A DNA stretch of 6,592 nucleotides from Sediminibacterium sp. (GTDB lineage Bacteria; Bacteroidota; Bacteroidia; Chitinophagales; Chitinophagaceae): NCBI GenBank assembly GCA_017987615.1, contig JAGNTI010000074.1, positions 1 to 6,592 on the forward strand, given 5' to 3'. Under the pieces are notes generated by a model, which had not been told where the DNA came from, made no database searches, and saw only the letters and a program-made list of their open reading frames with translations. Below are positions 1 to 6,592 of this stretch, one piece after another. Positions within the stretch are counted from its first letter, which is position 1, and every line of letters starts with the position of its first letter. A program made the position numbers and the translations under genes.

Positions 1-147
1 TCGGCGGATACTACTTTTTATATTATTGCCCTCTATTTTGGAAGCGTGGGCATCAAGAAAGTACGATATGCAATATGGGCAGGTGTGTTAGCAGACCTAC
101 TAGGCGTAGTGGCCGCTATCTTAATTGGATATGTATTTTTTAGCTAA
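1..147 (+). CDS. SpmB-like nucleoside-recognition (Gate) domain membrane protein, C-terminal fragment
   Basis: Reading frame 1 is open from the left edge to a TAA at 145-147 and gives the last 48 residues of a protein whose start lies outside the window. It opens with SADTTFYIIALYFGSVGIKK, which matches the conserved C-terminal part of SpmB (spore maturation protein B), where a T-TFY segment is followed by a YFG-VGI stretch, a basic turn (KKVR) and a last hydrophobic helix, here roughly residues 25-47. SpmB belongs to the nucleoside-recognition/Gate family of membrane proteins. In Bacteroidota, which do not sporulate, SpmA and SpmB halves are often fused into one protein of unknown transport role; whether that holds here cannot be seen. 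The gene converges on the EVE-domain gene and overlaps its end by 8 bp. The family call is fairly safe; the function is not. Confidence 0.75.
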   Translation, partial: SADTTFYIIALYFGSVGIKKVRYAIWAGVLADLLGVVAAILIGYVFFS

Positions 148-556
148 CTTTTTCGCCAGCCATTTCCATTACAATTTTCCATTCGGCGGGCTTAACAGTT
201 TGTACCGATAGTCTACCAAGCCTTACAAGGTCCATATCTTGTAGTTTGGCGTGCGCCTTAACATCTGCAAGCTTTACTGGTTTTTTAAGCTTTTTAAAGG
301 GCTTAAAATCAACTACAAGCCATGCTGGATCAGGGGTGGTAGGATCTTGGTAAGATTCTTTGACTACTTTAGCGATACCTACAATTTCCATGCCCTCGTT
401 GGAGTGGTACCAAAAAGCGAGATCGCCTTTTTTCATGGATCTTAAATTATTGCGGGCGCCATAATTTCTAACGCCATCCCAAAATGTTTGCTTGTCTTTT
501 TCAAACTGATCCCAACTGTATTTGAATGGTTCCGATTTGATAAGCCAGTAATTCAT
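140..556 (-). CDS. EVE domain-containing protein (THYN1-like)
   Basis: This 138-residue protein is a single EVE domain (formerly DUF55) and little else, the usual length for stand-alone bacterial members. Visible family features are YWLIKSEP at residues 3-10, the signature W-GVRNY-ARN at 26-36, GD plus FWYHSN at 44-53, GIAKVV at 60-65, DPAW at 76-79 with VVDFKPFKKL after it, and the C-terminal RLSVQTVKPAEW at 115-126. EVE domains share the PUA/YTH/ASCH fold, and the family is thought to bind modified bases in DNA or RNA through an aromatic pocket; human THYN1 is a relative. No methyltransferase, restriction enzyme or other defence gene is beside it, so a housekeeping role is as likely as a defence role. 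It is last in the minus-strand run, 39 bp after the lutA-like gene. The ATG start places the family motif at the usual extreme N-terminus. No Shine-Dalgarno sequence is seen. Confidence 0.9.
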   Translation of the reverse strand: MNYWLIKSEPFKYSWDQFEKDKQTFWDGVRNYGARNNLRSMKKGDLAFWYHSNEGMEIVGIAKVVKESYQDPTTPDPAWLVVDFKPFKKLKKPVKLADVKAHAKLQDMDLVRLGRLSVQTVKPAEWKIVMEMAGEKVS

Positions 557-595
557 TTTGAAAACTATTTAAGTCGTAAAATATTAAGCTAAATA

Positions 596-1315
596 TTATG
601 CTTCGCTTGCAAGTACGTCTGCTAAATGCAGCACTTTTAATCCGGAGTGTTTATGTGTTAAACAACCATCTATATGCATCAGACAGCTCATGTCTGTACT
701 AATAATATATTCGGCACCAGTAGCAGCGGCATTGGTTGTTTTTTGATCCCCCATGGCAATACTAATAGGTTCAAATTTAACGGCAAAGCTACCTCCAAAT
801 CCGCAACAGGTTTCTACGTCGTTCATCTCTACAAGCTCAAGTCCTTTAACCTTGCTGAGTAGCTTACGCGGTTCTGTTTTTACATTACACTCTCTGAGTG
901 CAGCACAACTATCATGATAAGTTACCTTACCATTAAAAGTTGCCCCTACGTCATCGATTTTTAAAACGTTGATTAAAAAATCGGAGAGTTCGTAAATACG
1001 AGCCGATGTTTTTTTAGCAATATTTATTTGCGCAGAATTTTCGTAAAGTTTACCGTAGTAGTTTCTTACAAAACCGGTACAGCTAGCACTGGGTGCTACA
1101 ATATAATCTGTACCGTTAAAATCATCTAAAAACTTATCGCAAACACTTTTTGATTCTGACCAAAAACCTGCATTAAATGCGGGTTGGCCACAACAGGTTT
1201 GATTGGGGTTGTATTTGACCGTACAGCCAACTTTCTCCAACACTTTTACCATGTTAAACGCTACCTGAGGGTAGAGCTGATCAATAAAGCAAGGAATAAA
1301 TAACTGTACGTTCAT
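596..1315 (-). CDS. lutA: LutA-like (Fe-S)-binding protein with two cysteine-rich CCG domains
   Basis: This 239-residue soluble protein has the two-domain architecture of LutA/YkgE and of heterodisulfide reductase subunit B relatives. The first cysteine-rich domain has C9 (FIPCF), C41-C42-G43 (TCCGQP) and C79 (SASCTGF). The second has C137 (YHDSCAAL), C170-C171-G172 (TCCGFGGSF) and C211 (DMSCLMHIDG). These fit the C-x(31-38)-CCG-x(33-34)-C pattern that binds iron-sulfur clusters, allowing for slightly wider final spacings here. In the characterised system LutA works with LutB and LutC to oxidise L-lactate to pyruvate. Length and both ends (start at FIPCF-D--YP, end at HLADVLA) suggest a complete protein. 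The start lies 4 bp after the TPR gene, so the two are almost surely co-transcribed. No lutB or lutC is visible, so the exact substrate is inferred; another electron-transfer role within this large family is possible. Confidence 0.85.
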   Translation of the reverse strand: MNVQLFIPCFIDQLYPQVAFNMVKVLEKVGCTVKYNPNQTCCGQPAFNAGFWSESKSVCDKFLDDFNGTDYIVAPSASCTGFVRNYYGKLYENSAQINIAKKTSARIYELSDFLINVLKIDDVGATFNGKVTYHDSCAALRECNVKTEPRKLLSKVKGLELVEMNDVETCCGFGGSFAVKFEPISIAMGDQKTTNAAATGAEYIISTDMSCLMHIDGCLTHKHSGLKVLHLADVLASEA

Positions 1316-1319
1316 TTAT

Positions 1320-1991
1320 TTATTTTTCACTACCTAAACGGTAGATGTATTTGTCTGCTAAAAAGCCTTTATCGGTTGTAGGATATTTTTCTTTGATTTC
1401 TTTGTATAAAGCTAAAGCCTCTGCATTTTTACCAGTAGTTTCTGATAAAAGGGCAGCTCTAAATAGATATTCAGAAGCGTTGCTTTCGTCTTCAGAAAAA
1501 CTTGCTGCTGCTTTTTTGTAGTAATCAATGGCTTCATCTTTTTTGTTAAGCTCTGCACTCGCATCGCCTAAAGCACCAATCGCTAACATTTGAATTTGCT
1601 TAGCGTCTGTAGAAAAGTCTTTTAAGTATTTAATAGCGTTGTTAAAATCGCCAAGTTTTAAATAACTAATACCAGCATAATAACCAGCAATGTTAGATGC
1701 TTTAGTGCCACTGTAGTTATTGATAATGTATAAAACACCTTTGTTAACACCGTCGCCATTTAAAACGAGATTTGAAGAATCAAGTGCAAAATATTCTTGC
1801 GCCTTAAACATCGCTTCAGATGCTTTTTCTTCTTTAGGTTTAACAATAAATTCTTGGTAACCAAACCAAGCACCTACAGCAACTAAGATGATAGCTGCAG
1901 CAGTAGCAAGTTTCTTGCCGCTGTTATTCCAAAAAGCAGCTACACCTGCAAGGTCTTCATTGTTTATATTTTTTACTTCGTTTTCTGACAT
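1320..1991 (-). CDS. Membrane-anchored tetratricopeptide repeat protein (YfgM-like layout)
   Basis: This 223-residue protein has a short charged N-terminus, one hydrophobic helix at about residues 27-47 (after a KK pair, ending in the aromatic WFGYQEF), then an alpha-helical region with TPR-like repeats near 98-125 (AGISYLKLGDFNNAIKYL), 134-163 (GDASAELNKKDEAIDYYKKA) and 172-204 (a helix pair ending ALALYKEIKEKYP). The residues typical of TPR helices (G/A-x-Y, then A-x-x-Y/L) recur in each. The layout, a single N-terminal anchor with the repeats presumably in the periplasm, resembles YfgM, the SecYEG-associated protein of Enterobacteria; that likeness is structural and the role here is not established. 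The protein has no cysteine. It lies 33 bp after pdhA and 4 bp before the lutA-like gene. The ATG is preceded by AT-rich sequence and no Shine-Dalgarno motif, as is common in Bacteroidota. Confidence 0.8.
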   Translation of the reverse strand: MSENEVKNINNEDLAGVAAFWNNSGKKLATAAAIILVAVGAWFGYQEFIVKPKEEKASEAMFKAQEYFALDSSNLVLNGDGVNKGVLYIINNYSGTKASNIAGYYAGISYLKLGDFNNAIKYLKDFSTDAKQIQMLAIGALGDASAELNKKDEAIDYYKKAAASFSEDESNASEYLFRAALLSETTGKNAEALALYKEIKEKYPTTDKGFLADKYIYRLGSEK

Positions 1992-2024
1992 GGTATTTAT
2001 TTTCTTGTGATTTTGTAATGTTGA

Positions 2025-3020
2025 TTAGTCTACAATAAACGGATAGTTTTCGTCTAGGTAAACATCTTTTAGAACTTCGCTATCATCTGGCCATGGGCTT
2101 TCTTCAGCAAATTTCACACTCTGCTCTACAATGGCATCAATTTTTTGGTCGATGGCTTGTAATTCAGCTTCTGTGCTATATCCGTTTTCTAAAATGGTTT
2201 CACGCACTTTAGTAATAGGGTCTTGGTTTTTGTATTCGTCTACCTCTTCTTTACTTCTATATTTTTGCGGATCTGATACAGAGTGTCCTTTGTATCGGTA
2301 GGTTTTCATTTCAAGTAAAGTTGGTCCTTCGCCATCTCTACCTCTTTTTACAGCTCTTGCCACACCTTCGTGCACAAGTTCAGGAATCATGCCGTCAATT
2401 ACATCGGCAGGCATATCGTATGCATCTGCTAATTTATAAATATCGGTTACATTACTTGTACGCTCAATAGAAGTACCCATGGCGTAATTATTGTTTTCAC
2501 AAATAAATACAACAGGTAATTTCCAAAGCATGGCAAGGTTAAAGGTTTCGTGTAAGATACCCTGACGTGCAGCACCATCACCAAAATAGCAAAGCACAAC
2601 ATTGTTGGTGCCTTTGTATTTTTCAGCGAAAGCTAAACCGCCAGCCGTTCCAATTTGAGCACCCACAATACCATGTCCACCAAAAAAGCGGTGTTCGAGG
2701 CTAAAAAAGTGCATGCTACCACCTTTACCCTTAGCACAACCGGTTGCTTTACCATACAATTCAGCCATACAAGCATCGGCAGAAACACCTTTTGCAAGTG
2801 CTAAACCGTGGTCACGGTAGGCCGTAATAAACGGATCGTCATGCTGCGTAGCTGTCATACAGCCCGCTGCTATTGCTTCTTGGCCAATGTAAGCGTGGAA
2901 AAATCCACGGATCTTACCTGCCATTTTGTACATTTCTTCTGATTTGAGCTCAAACTGGCGAATCAGCTGCATCAGCTCGTACCAGTAGAGGTAGGTTTCT
3001 TTTGAAAATTTAGTAGCCAC
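2025..3020 (-). CDS. pdhA: Pyruvate dehydrogenase E1 component, alpha subunit
   Basis: PdhA forms the thiamine-diphosphate-dependent E1 of the pyruvate dehydrogenase complex together with E1 beta, decarboxylating pyruvate and acetylating the lipoyl group of E2. The 331 residues are full length for the family. Visible features are KIRGFFHAYIGQEA at 36-49, AYRDHG at 67-72, KGKGGSMHFF at 97-106, GGHGIVGAQ at 114-122, the ThDP/Mg motif starting GDGAARQG at 147-154 and closing ENNNYAMGTS at 175-184, and the active-site loop YRYKGHSVSDPQKYR at 241-255 with H246 and the serines that are phosphorylated in mitochondrial homologues. The start is GTG (3018-3020); a TGA two codons upstream in frame rules out a longer form, and the next in-frame ATG (residue 17) would remove the conserved first helix. 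E1 beta and E2 genes are not adjacent, which is usual for pdhB in many Bacteroidota. A branched-chain 2-oxoacid E1 alpha is possible but less likely. Confidence 0.93.
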   Translation of the reverse strand: MATKFSKETYLYWYELMQLIRQFELKSEEMYKMAGKIRGFFHAYIGQEAIAAGCMTATQHDDPFITAYRDHGLALAKGVSADACMAELYGKATGCAKGKGGSMHFFSLEHRFFGGHGIVGAQIGTAGGLAFAEKYKGTNNVVLCYFGDGAARQGILHETFNLAMLWKLPVVFICENNNYAMGTSIERTSNVTDIYKLADAYDMPADVIDGMIPELVHEGVARAVKRGRDGEGPTLLEMKTYRYKGHSVSDPQKYRSKEEVDEYKNQDPITKVRETILENGYSTEAELQAIDQKIDAIVEQSVKFAEESPWPDDSEVLKDVYLDENYPFIVD

Positions 3021-3023
3021 TAG

Positions 3024-3035
3024 TCAAAATTTTGA
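3024..3035. other. Perfect 12-bp palindrome in the pdhA leader (possible operator)
   Basis: TCAAAATTTTGA is identical on both strands. It sits between the candidate -7 element and the GTG start of pdhA, across the predicted transcription start. A repressor site here could block transcription of pdhA and the genes behind it. It is AT-rich and has no loop, so it is not a terminator, and chance is a real alternative. Confidence 0.3.
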
Positions 3036-3039
3036 GGAG

Positions 3040-3047
3040 CAAATATA
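3040..3047 (-). promoter_or_regulatory. Candidate Bacteroidota -7 promoter element for pdhA
   Basis: Read on the minus strand, the 46-bp gap between pruA and pdhA contains TATATTTG, an exact match to the Bacteroidota -7 consensus TAnnTTTG used by their primary sigma factor. The transcription start expected a few bases downstream would fall near 3033-3036, giving a leader of only 13-16 bases before the GTG. A matching -33 element (TTTG or TTG) is not clear: at the right distance there is only a T-rich stretch. Half the consensus plus the right position makes this suggestive; read-through from pruA is also possible. Confidence 0.4.
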
Positions 3048-3066
3048 CGGGTTAAACATTAAAAAT

Positions 3067-4698
3067 TTAGGCTTCGTTTAGGAACGGATACTTGTAATCC
3101 ACAGGGGGATTAAAGGTCTCTTTTATCGTTCTGGCACTTAACCAACGGTATAAATTAATAAGGCTACCGGCTTTATCATTGGTCCCAGAGGCACGGGCAC
3201 CTCCAAACGGTTGTTGCCCTACTACAGCCCCTGTAGGCTTGTCGTTGATATAAAAGTTACCCGCAGCGTGACGTAATTTATTGGTAGCCAGCTCTACAGC
3301 AGCTCTATCCTGCGATATAATCGCCCCTGTTAAAGCGTATTTTGAAGTGGTATTTACCAAATCAAGGGTTTTTTCGAAGGCCTCGGCTTTGTAGGTGTAA
3401 ATGGTTAAAACCGGTCCAAAAATCTCTTCGCACATCGTTACGTACTTTGGATCAGACACTTCAATAACGGTAGGCTCTACAAAATAGCCATCCTTTTTAC
3501 TGTAATTTCCACCCACAAGTATTTTGGCTTTTGTATCCTTTTTAGCCCTGTCAATATATTTTGCAATGTTGTTAAATGACTTTTCGTCGATAACGGCATT
3601 TACAAAATTAGAGAAGTCTTCTACGGTTCCCATTTTCATGGATTGTACCGCAGCTACTAATTTAGTTTTGATAGCAGGGGCCAGGTTGCTAGGGATATAT
3701 GCCCTTGATGCAGCAGAACATTTTTGACCTTGAAATTCAAAAGCGCCTCTTGCAAGTGCAGTAACAACGGTATCAACATCCGCAGATTTATGCACCATCA
3801 CAAAATCTTTACCGCCTGTTTCTCCAACAATGCGCGGGTAGGTTTTGTATTTAGGAATGTTTTCACCGATCACTTTCCACATATTATTAAACACACCCGT
3901 AGACCCTGTAAAGTGCACGCCCGCAAAATCGGGGTGAGAGAAACAAACTTCACCAACGGTAGGACCGTCTACATAAATTAAATTGATAACACCATCCGGT
4001 AAGCCCGCTTCTTTTAAAATACGCATAAACATTTGCGCCGAATAAATTTGTGTGTTGGCAGGTTTCCAAACAACGGTGTTGCCACACATGGCAGCAGAAG
4101 TTGGAAGATTACCACCAATTGCTGTAAAATTAAATGGAGTAACAGCTAGTACAAATCCTTCTAATGGACGCCATTCAAGACGGTTGTGCATGCCTGGTGC
4201 AGATGCTGGCTGTTGCTTATATATCTCACTTAAAAAGTGCACGTTAAAACGTAAAAAATCGATGAGTTCGCAAGCAGCGTCAATTTCTGCTTGGTACGCA
4301 TTTTTACTTTGACCAAGCATGGTGGTACCATTAATATGGTAACGGTATTTGGTAGCCAGTAAATCTGCGGCTTTTAAAAATATATGCGCTCTGTTTTCCC
4401 ATGACATAGCGGCCCAAGCATCTTTTGCTTTGAGCGCTGCATTGACTGCGTCGATAGCATGTTTTTTATTTCCTACATGAAAATAACCAAGGGTATGCGC
4501 GCGCTCGTGTGGCGGGTGCATAGCTTCTTTTTTTCCGGTTCTTACAGCCTTACCGCCAATATACATAGGTACATCAATGACCTGTTTTTTTAAAGCGGCC
4601 AAGGTTTTTTTGAGGGCAGCACGCTCTGCGCTTCCTGGCGCGTAATTTAATACAGGCTCGTTGGCGGGTTGCGGATAATGAAAAGTTCCAATTGACAT
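3067..4698 (-). CDS. pruA: L-glutamate gamma-semialdehyde (1-pyrroline-5-carboxylate) dehydrogenase
   Basis: This 543-residue aldehyde dehydrogenase oxidises glutamate semialdehyde (open-chain P5C) to glutamate with NAD+, the second step of proline breakdown. It is the monofunctional group-1 type related to human ALDH4A1, not the PutA fusion. Visible features are the N-terminal extension NEPVLNYAPGSAER at 13-26, MYIGGK at 45-50, PFNFTA at 188-193 with oxyanion-hole N190, WKPA at 211-214, the NAD-fold motif FTGSTG at 263-268, the general base E293 in GETGGKDF, the catalytic C327 in GQKCSAASR, EEIFGPVL at 424-431, and PFGGARASGTNDKAG at 497-511, followed by the long C-terminal tail that marks this subfamily. 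All key residues are present. The gene follows the M16 gene by 31 bp and precedes pdhA by 46 bp. No proline dehydrogenase gene is seen in the window, so that partner is presumably elsewhere. The ATG start agrees with the family N-terminus. Confidence 0.95.
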   Translation of the reverse strand: MSIGTFHYPQPANEPVLNYAPGSAERAALKKTLAALKKQVIDVPMYIGGKAVRTGKKEAMHPPHERAHTLGYFHVGNKKHAIDAVNAALKAKDAWAAMSWENRAHIFLKAADLLATKYRYHINGTTMLGQSKNAYQAEIDAACELIDFLRFNVHFLSEIYKQQPASAPGMHNRLEWRPLEGFVLAVTPFNFTAIGGNLPTSAAMCGNTVVWKPANTQIYSAQMFMRILKEAGLPDGVINLIYVDGPTVGEVCFSHPDFAGVHFTGSTGVFNNMWKVIGENIPKYKTYPRIVGETGGKDFVMVHKSADVDTVVTALARGAFEFQGQKCSAASRAYIPSNLAPAIKTKLVAAVQSMKMGTVEDFSNFVNAVIDEKSFNNIAKYIDRAKKDTKAKILVGGNYSKKDGYFVEPTVIEVSDPKYVTMCEEIFGPVLTIYTYKAEAFEKTLDLVNTTSKYALTGAIISQDRAAVELATNKLRHAAGNFYINDKPTGAVVGQQPFGGARASGTNDKAGSLINLYRWLSARTIKETFNPPVDYKYPFLNEA

Positions 4699-4702
4699 GA
4701 TA

Positions 4703-4728
4703 CTATTATTTATAGTGGTCTATTATTT
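4703..4728. repeat. Pair of 9-bp direct repeats upstream of pruA
   Basis: CTATTATTT occurs at 4703-4711 and again at 4720-4728, a period of 17 bp, filling most of the 31-bp gap between the M16 stop and the pruA start. Tandem sites nearly two helical turns apart can bind a regulator, but the words are AT-rich and short, so chance is likely. Confidence 0.25.
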
Positions 4729-4729
4729 T

Positions 4730-6592
4730 TTATTCTGGTAACAAAACAAATTTTGCTTTATTGGCTTCGTTAAAATATTTGTTGGCTAAAGCTTTTGTAG
4801 TTGCTACGTCTATCAAATTAATTTTGGCAGGTGCCTGTAAAATTTTAGTTGGATCTGATCCTCTAAAAATAGCTTGCTCTAATTTATAACGCCAGTAGCT
4901 ATTTTCTTTAACATCGTTTTCTAAACTTCTGGTTTGCTCTGCTTTTACTTTATCAATATTAATTTGCGCAACACCATTTAATTTGGTTTGTTTGATTTCT
5001 TCTTCTACTAGTGCAATTAATTTTTCTACATTTTCCGGAGCACAACCAAATCTAACATTGATGCTGTATGATTTTTTAGGCTCTTTATTGATGCCGCCGC
5101 TAATGCCTACACCATATACGCCACCTGCATCTTCACGAAGGGTCTCTCTTAATTTGATGCCCATAGCTTTGGTTAATTGATCGAGTTGTAATTCGTCTAG
5201 ATCACCAACGCTGCTTAAGTTGCCGGTATAAAATAATTGTACACTTGCTTTTGCTTCTTTACCTTTTTTTACTGTTTTTGAAATGTTGCCAGTAGGGTAG
5301 GCTGCACCATAATCTTTGTACATTTCTGATTTACCTGTTGAAGGAAGTGATGCGATATAGGTTTCAGTTAATGCTTTTAAGCTATCAAGGTTAACATTAC
5401 CAACAAACGTAAATACAAACTGACCTGCATTGCTAAAGCGATCTTTAAATATTTCAAAGCTTCTGTCTAAATTAAGTTGGTCAAGCATTTCTACAGTAAG
5501 TGGCTTGCGTCTTGGGTTGTAATTGCCCATCACATAACCAACGGTATCTGAAAATACAGATGCTGGGTCGTTGTTTTTGTTGGTTAACTGTACTTTATAT
5601 TGTTGTAATATAAATTGGAATATTTGAGCGTCTTTACGAGGTGCTACAAAATAACCGTGTAATACTTCTAGTGCAGTCGCTAAATCTTTAGGGCTGCTGC
5701 TTCCTGAAAAGCCTTGCATGTATTCGGCAATAGAAGGGTTGATGGCAAAGTTTTTACCAGCAAACATTTTTTGCATACTCTGGAAATCGATACTGCCCAT
5801 ACCGCCATACGCAGCTACGATGGCAGCGTTGGATGCATTTACAAAATCTGCATCTGAATATAAAGAGGATCCACCCCAGCTGATAGCCGAAAACTGAATC
5901 TCATCATTTTTAAAGGCAGTAGGCTTAACAATCACTTTGGCGCCATTGGATAAGGTCCAAACGCGTGTACCAATGCTGTCGTATTTATTTTCTGAAACAA
6001 TTTTACCAGCAACAGGCGCTTTTGGTAATAGTGGTCCTGAAGCTACTTTATCTTGGTAAGGGCTAAGTTTAGCAATAGGTTTAGCAAGTATGGCTTTGAT
6101 ACCCGCTTCCGTCATTAAGTTGGCTTTTTCTTTTTCAGGAGCTAGCACTAAAACAGTTTTACCTGTTACGTTAAGCCACTGATTGATAAGTGCGTTTACT
6201 TCCTGTAAAGCAATGGTAGGAAGGTAGCGCTGGTACATTTCAAATTCTTTTTCGATACCAGGGATCGCTTCACCCTTTAAAAAGTTGCGTACGTATTCTT
6301 GTAAAATTTGAACCGATTTTGTTTTGTCTTTTTCTTTGAAAGAGTTTTCCATACGAGACATTACGTTTTTAACCGCTCTATCTAGTTCTGATTGAACAAA
6401 GCCATACTGCTTTACTCTTTCATTTTCAGTTAAGATGGCATTAAACGCCGCATCCATTTCTTTAGCTGTTTTAGGAACGGCTAAAAGGGTAAAAGCGTCT
6501 TTGTCTCCCAAAAATTCGCCGTAGCTACTGCTAGCAAATAAAAATGGCGCTTCTGGTTTTTGAGAAAGTTCGTCTAGACGGCTACTCATCAT
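4730..6592 (-). CDS. M16 family zinc protease-like protein (PqqL type), 5' end outside the window
   Basis: The frame is open to the right edge, so the 620 visible residues are the C-terminal part; the MM at the edge corresponds to an internal position of the family. Bacteroidota members of this type are usually about 930 residues with four M16 modules behind a signal peptide, acting in the periplasm. Seen here are the second module (from MMSSRLDEL, with FGFVQSEL-like residues 63-70 as GFVQSELDRA), a linker near 155-205, the third module from residue 207 (GTRVWTLSNGAKVIVKPTAFKNDEI... continuing to about 400), and the fourth module with the R486-Y493 pair of M16 enzymes in LREDAGGVYGVG. The zinc motif HxxEH belongs to module one and is not in the window; the third module lacks one (NAAIVAAYGG at 255-264), as expected of the inactive half. 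The end KFVLLPE is typical. Activity cannot be judged without the missing part. Confidence 0.9.
   Translation of the reverse strand: MMSSRLDELSQKPEAPFLFASSSYGEFLGDKDAFTLLAVPKTAKEMDAAFNAILTENERVKQYGFVQSELDRAVKNVMSRMENSFKEKDKTKSVQILQEYVRNFLKGEAIPGIEKEFEMYQRYLPTIALQEVNALINQWLNVTGKTVLVLAPEKEKANLMTEAGIKAILAKPIAKLSPYQDKVASGPLLPKAPVAGKIVSENKYDSIGTRVWTLSNGAKVIVKPTAFKNDEIQFSAISWGGSSLYSDADFVNASNAAIVAAYGGMGSIDFQSMQKMFAGKNFAINPSIAEYMQGFSGSSSPKDLATALEVLHGYFVAPRKDAQIFQFILQQYKVQLTNKNNDPASVFSDTVGYVMGNYNPRRKPLTVEMLDQLNLDRSFEIFKDRFSNAGQFVFTFVGNVNLDSLKALTETYIASLPSTGKSEMYKDYGAAYPTGNISKTVKKGKEAKASVQLFYTGNLSSVGDLDELQLDQLTKAMGIKLRETLREDAGGVYGVGISGGINKEPKKSYSINVRFGCAPENVEKLIALVEEEIKQTKLNGVAQINIDKVKAEQTRSLENDVKENSYWRYKLEQAIFRGSDPTKILQAPAKINLIDVATTKALANKYFNEANKAKFVLLPE

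Noticed and set aside
580..597. Imperfect 18-bp AT-rich palindrome around the lutA-like stop codon, considered as a terminator
   Set aside because: The arms are almost all A/T, an A/A mismatch interrupts them, the centre AGCT leaves little loop and no T-run follows. It overlaps a stop codon and is probably chance.
251..862. Plus-strand open frames opposite the EVE gene and the lutA-like gene
   Set aside because: Both lie inside genes with strong family motifs on the minus strand, and their translations resemble nothing known.
3524..4312. Three plus-strand open frames (67, 85 and 86 codons) opposite pruA
   Set aside because: They lie wholly inside pruA on the other strand, show no recognisable domain, and the pruA frame has full family conservation through the same bases. 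They are shadow frames.
4702..4716. Small inverted repeat ACTAT...ATAGT before pruA as a terminator or operator
   Set aside because: Five-base arms of mostly A/T pairs are too weak to support a claim.
4983..5180. Plus-strand open frame of 65 codons opposite the M16 gene
   Set aside because: It overlaps the conserved R-Y region of the fourth M16 module on the other strand; this is a shadow frame.
6587..6592. The two Met codons at the right edge as the true start of the M16 protein
   Set aside because: The sequence following them matches the second module of the family, about 310 residues into a typical protein, so the real start lies beyond the window.

Overview
The window looks like ordinary core chromosome of a Bacteroidota bacterium, probably in or near the Sphingobacteriales/Chitinophagales. 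The reasons are the protein families and their wording (a PdhA with GDGAARQG and IRGF, a group-1 PruA of the eukaryote/Bacteroidota type, a long PqqL-like M16 protease), the AT-rich leaders without Shine-Dalgarno sequences, and one exact match to the Bacteroidota -7 promoter element TAnnTTTG. The taxon is inferred from family resemblance; no rRNA or other marker gene is present.

Layout. At the left edge (1-147) a plus-strand gene ends; it encodes the C-terminus of an SpmB-like (nucleoside-recognition/Gate) membrane protein. Everything else lies on the minus strand and is read from right to left: the C-terminal two thirds of an M16 zinc-protease-like protein (running off the right edge), pruA (P5C dehydrogenase), pdhA (pyruvate dehydrogenase E1 alpha), a membrane-anchored TPR protein, a LutA-like two-domain CCG iron-sulfur protein, and a small EVE-domain protein. 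The gaps between these six genes are 31, 46, 33, 4 and 39 bp. The EVE and SpmB-like genes converge and overlap by 8 bp. No stretch longer than 50 bp is free of genes. I see no tRNA, rRNA, CRISPR array, insertion sequence or clear intrinsic terminator.

How the genes fit together. pruA (proline/P5C to glutamate), pdhA (pyruvate to acetyl-CoA) and the LutA-like protein (family role in L-lactate to pyruvate) all belong to central carbon and amino-acid catabolism, so a loose catabolic run is possible. pdhA has neither pdhB nor an E2 gene beside it, and the lutA-like gene has no lutB or lutC beside it, so both products would need partners encoded elsewhere. The 46-bp gap before pdhA holds the best promoter candidate, a perfect 12-bp palindrome at the predicted transcription start, and a GTG start codon. 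It is the most likely place for independent control.

I found no convincing new biological system. The points worth a second look are the pdhA leader, the split catabolic genes, the stand-alone EVE protein and the overlapping convergent gene ends.
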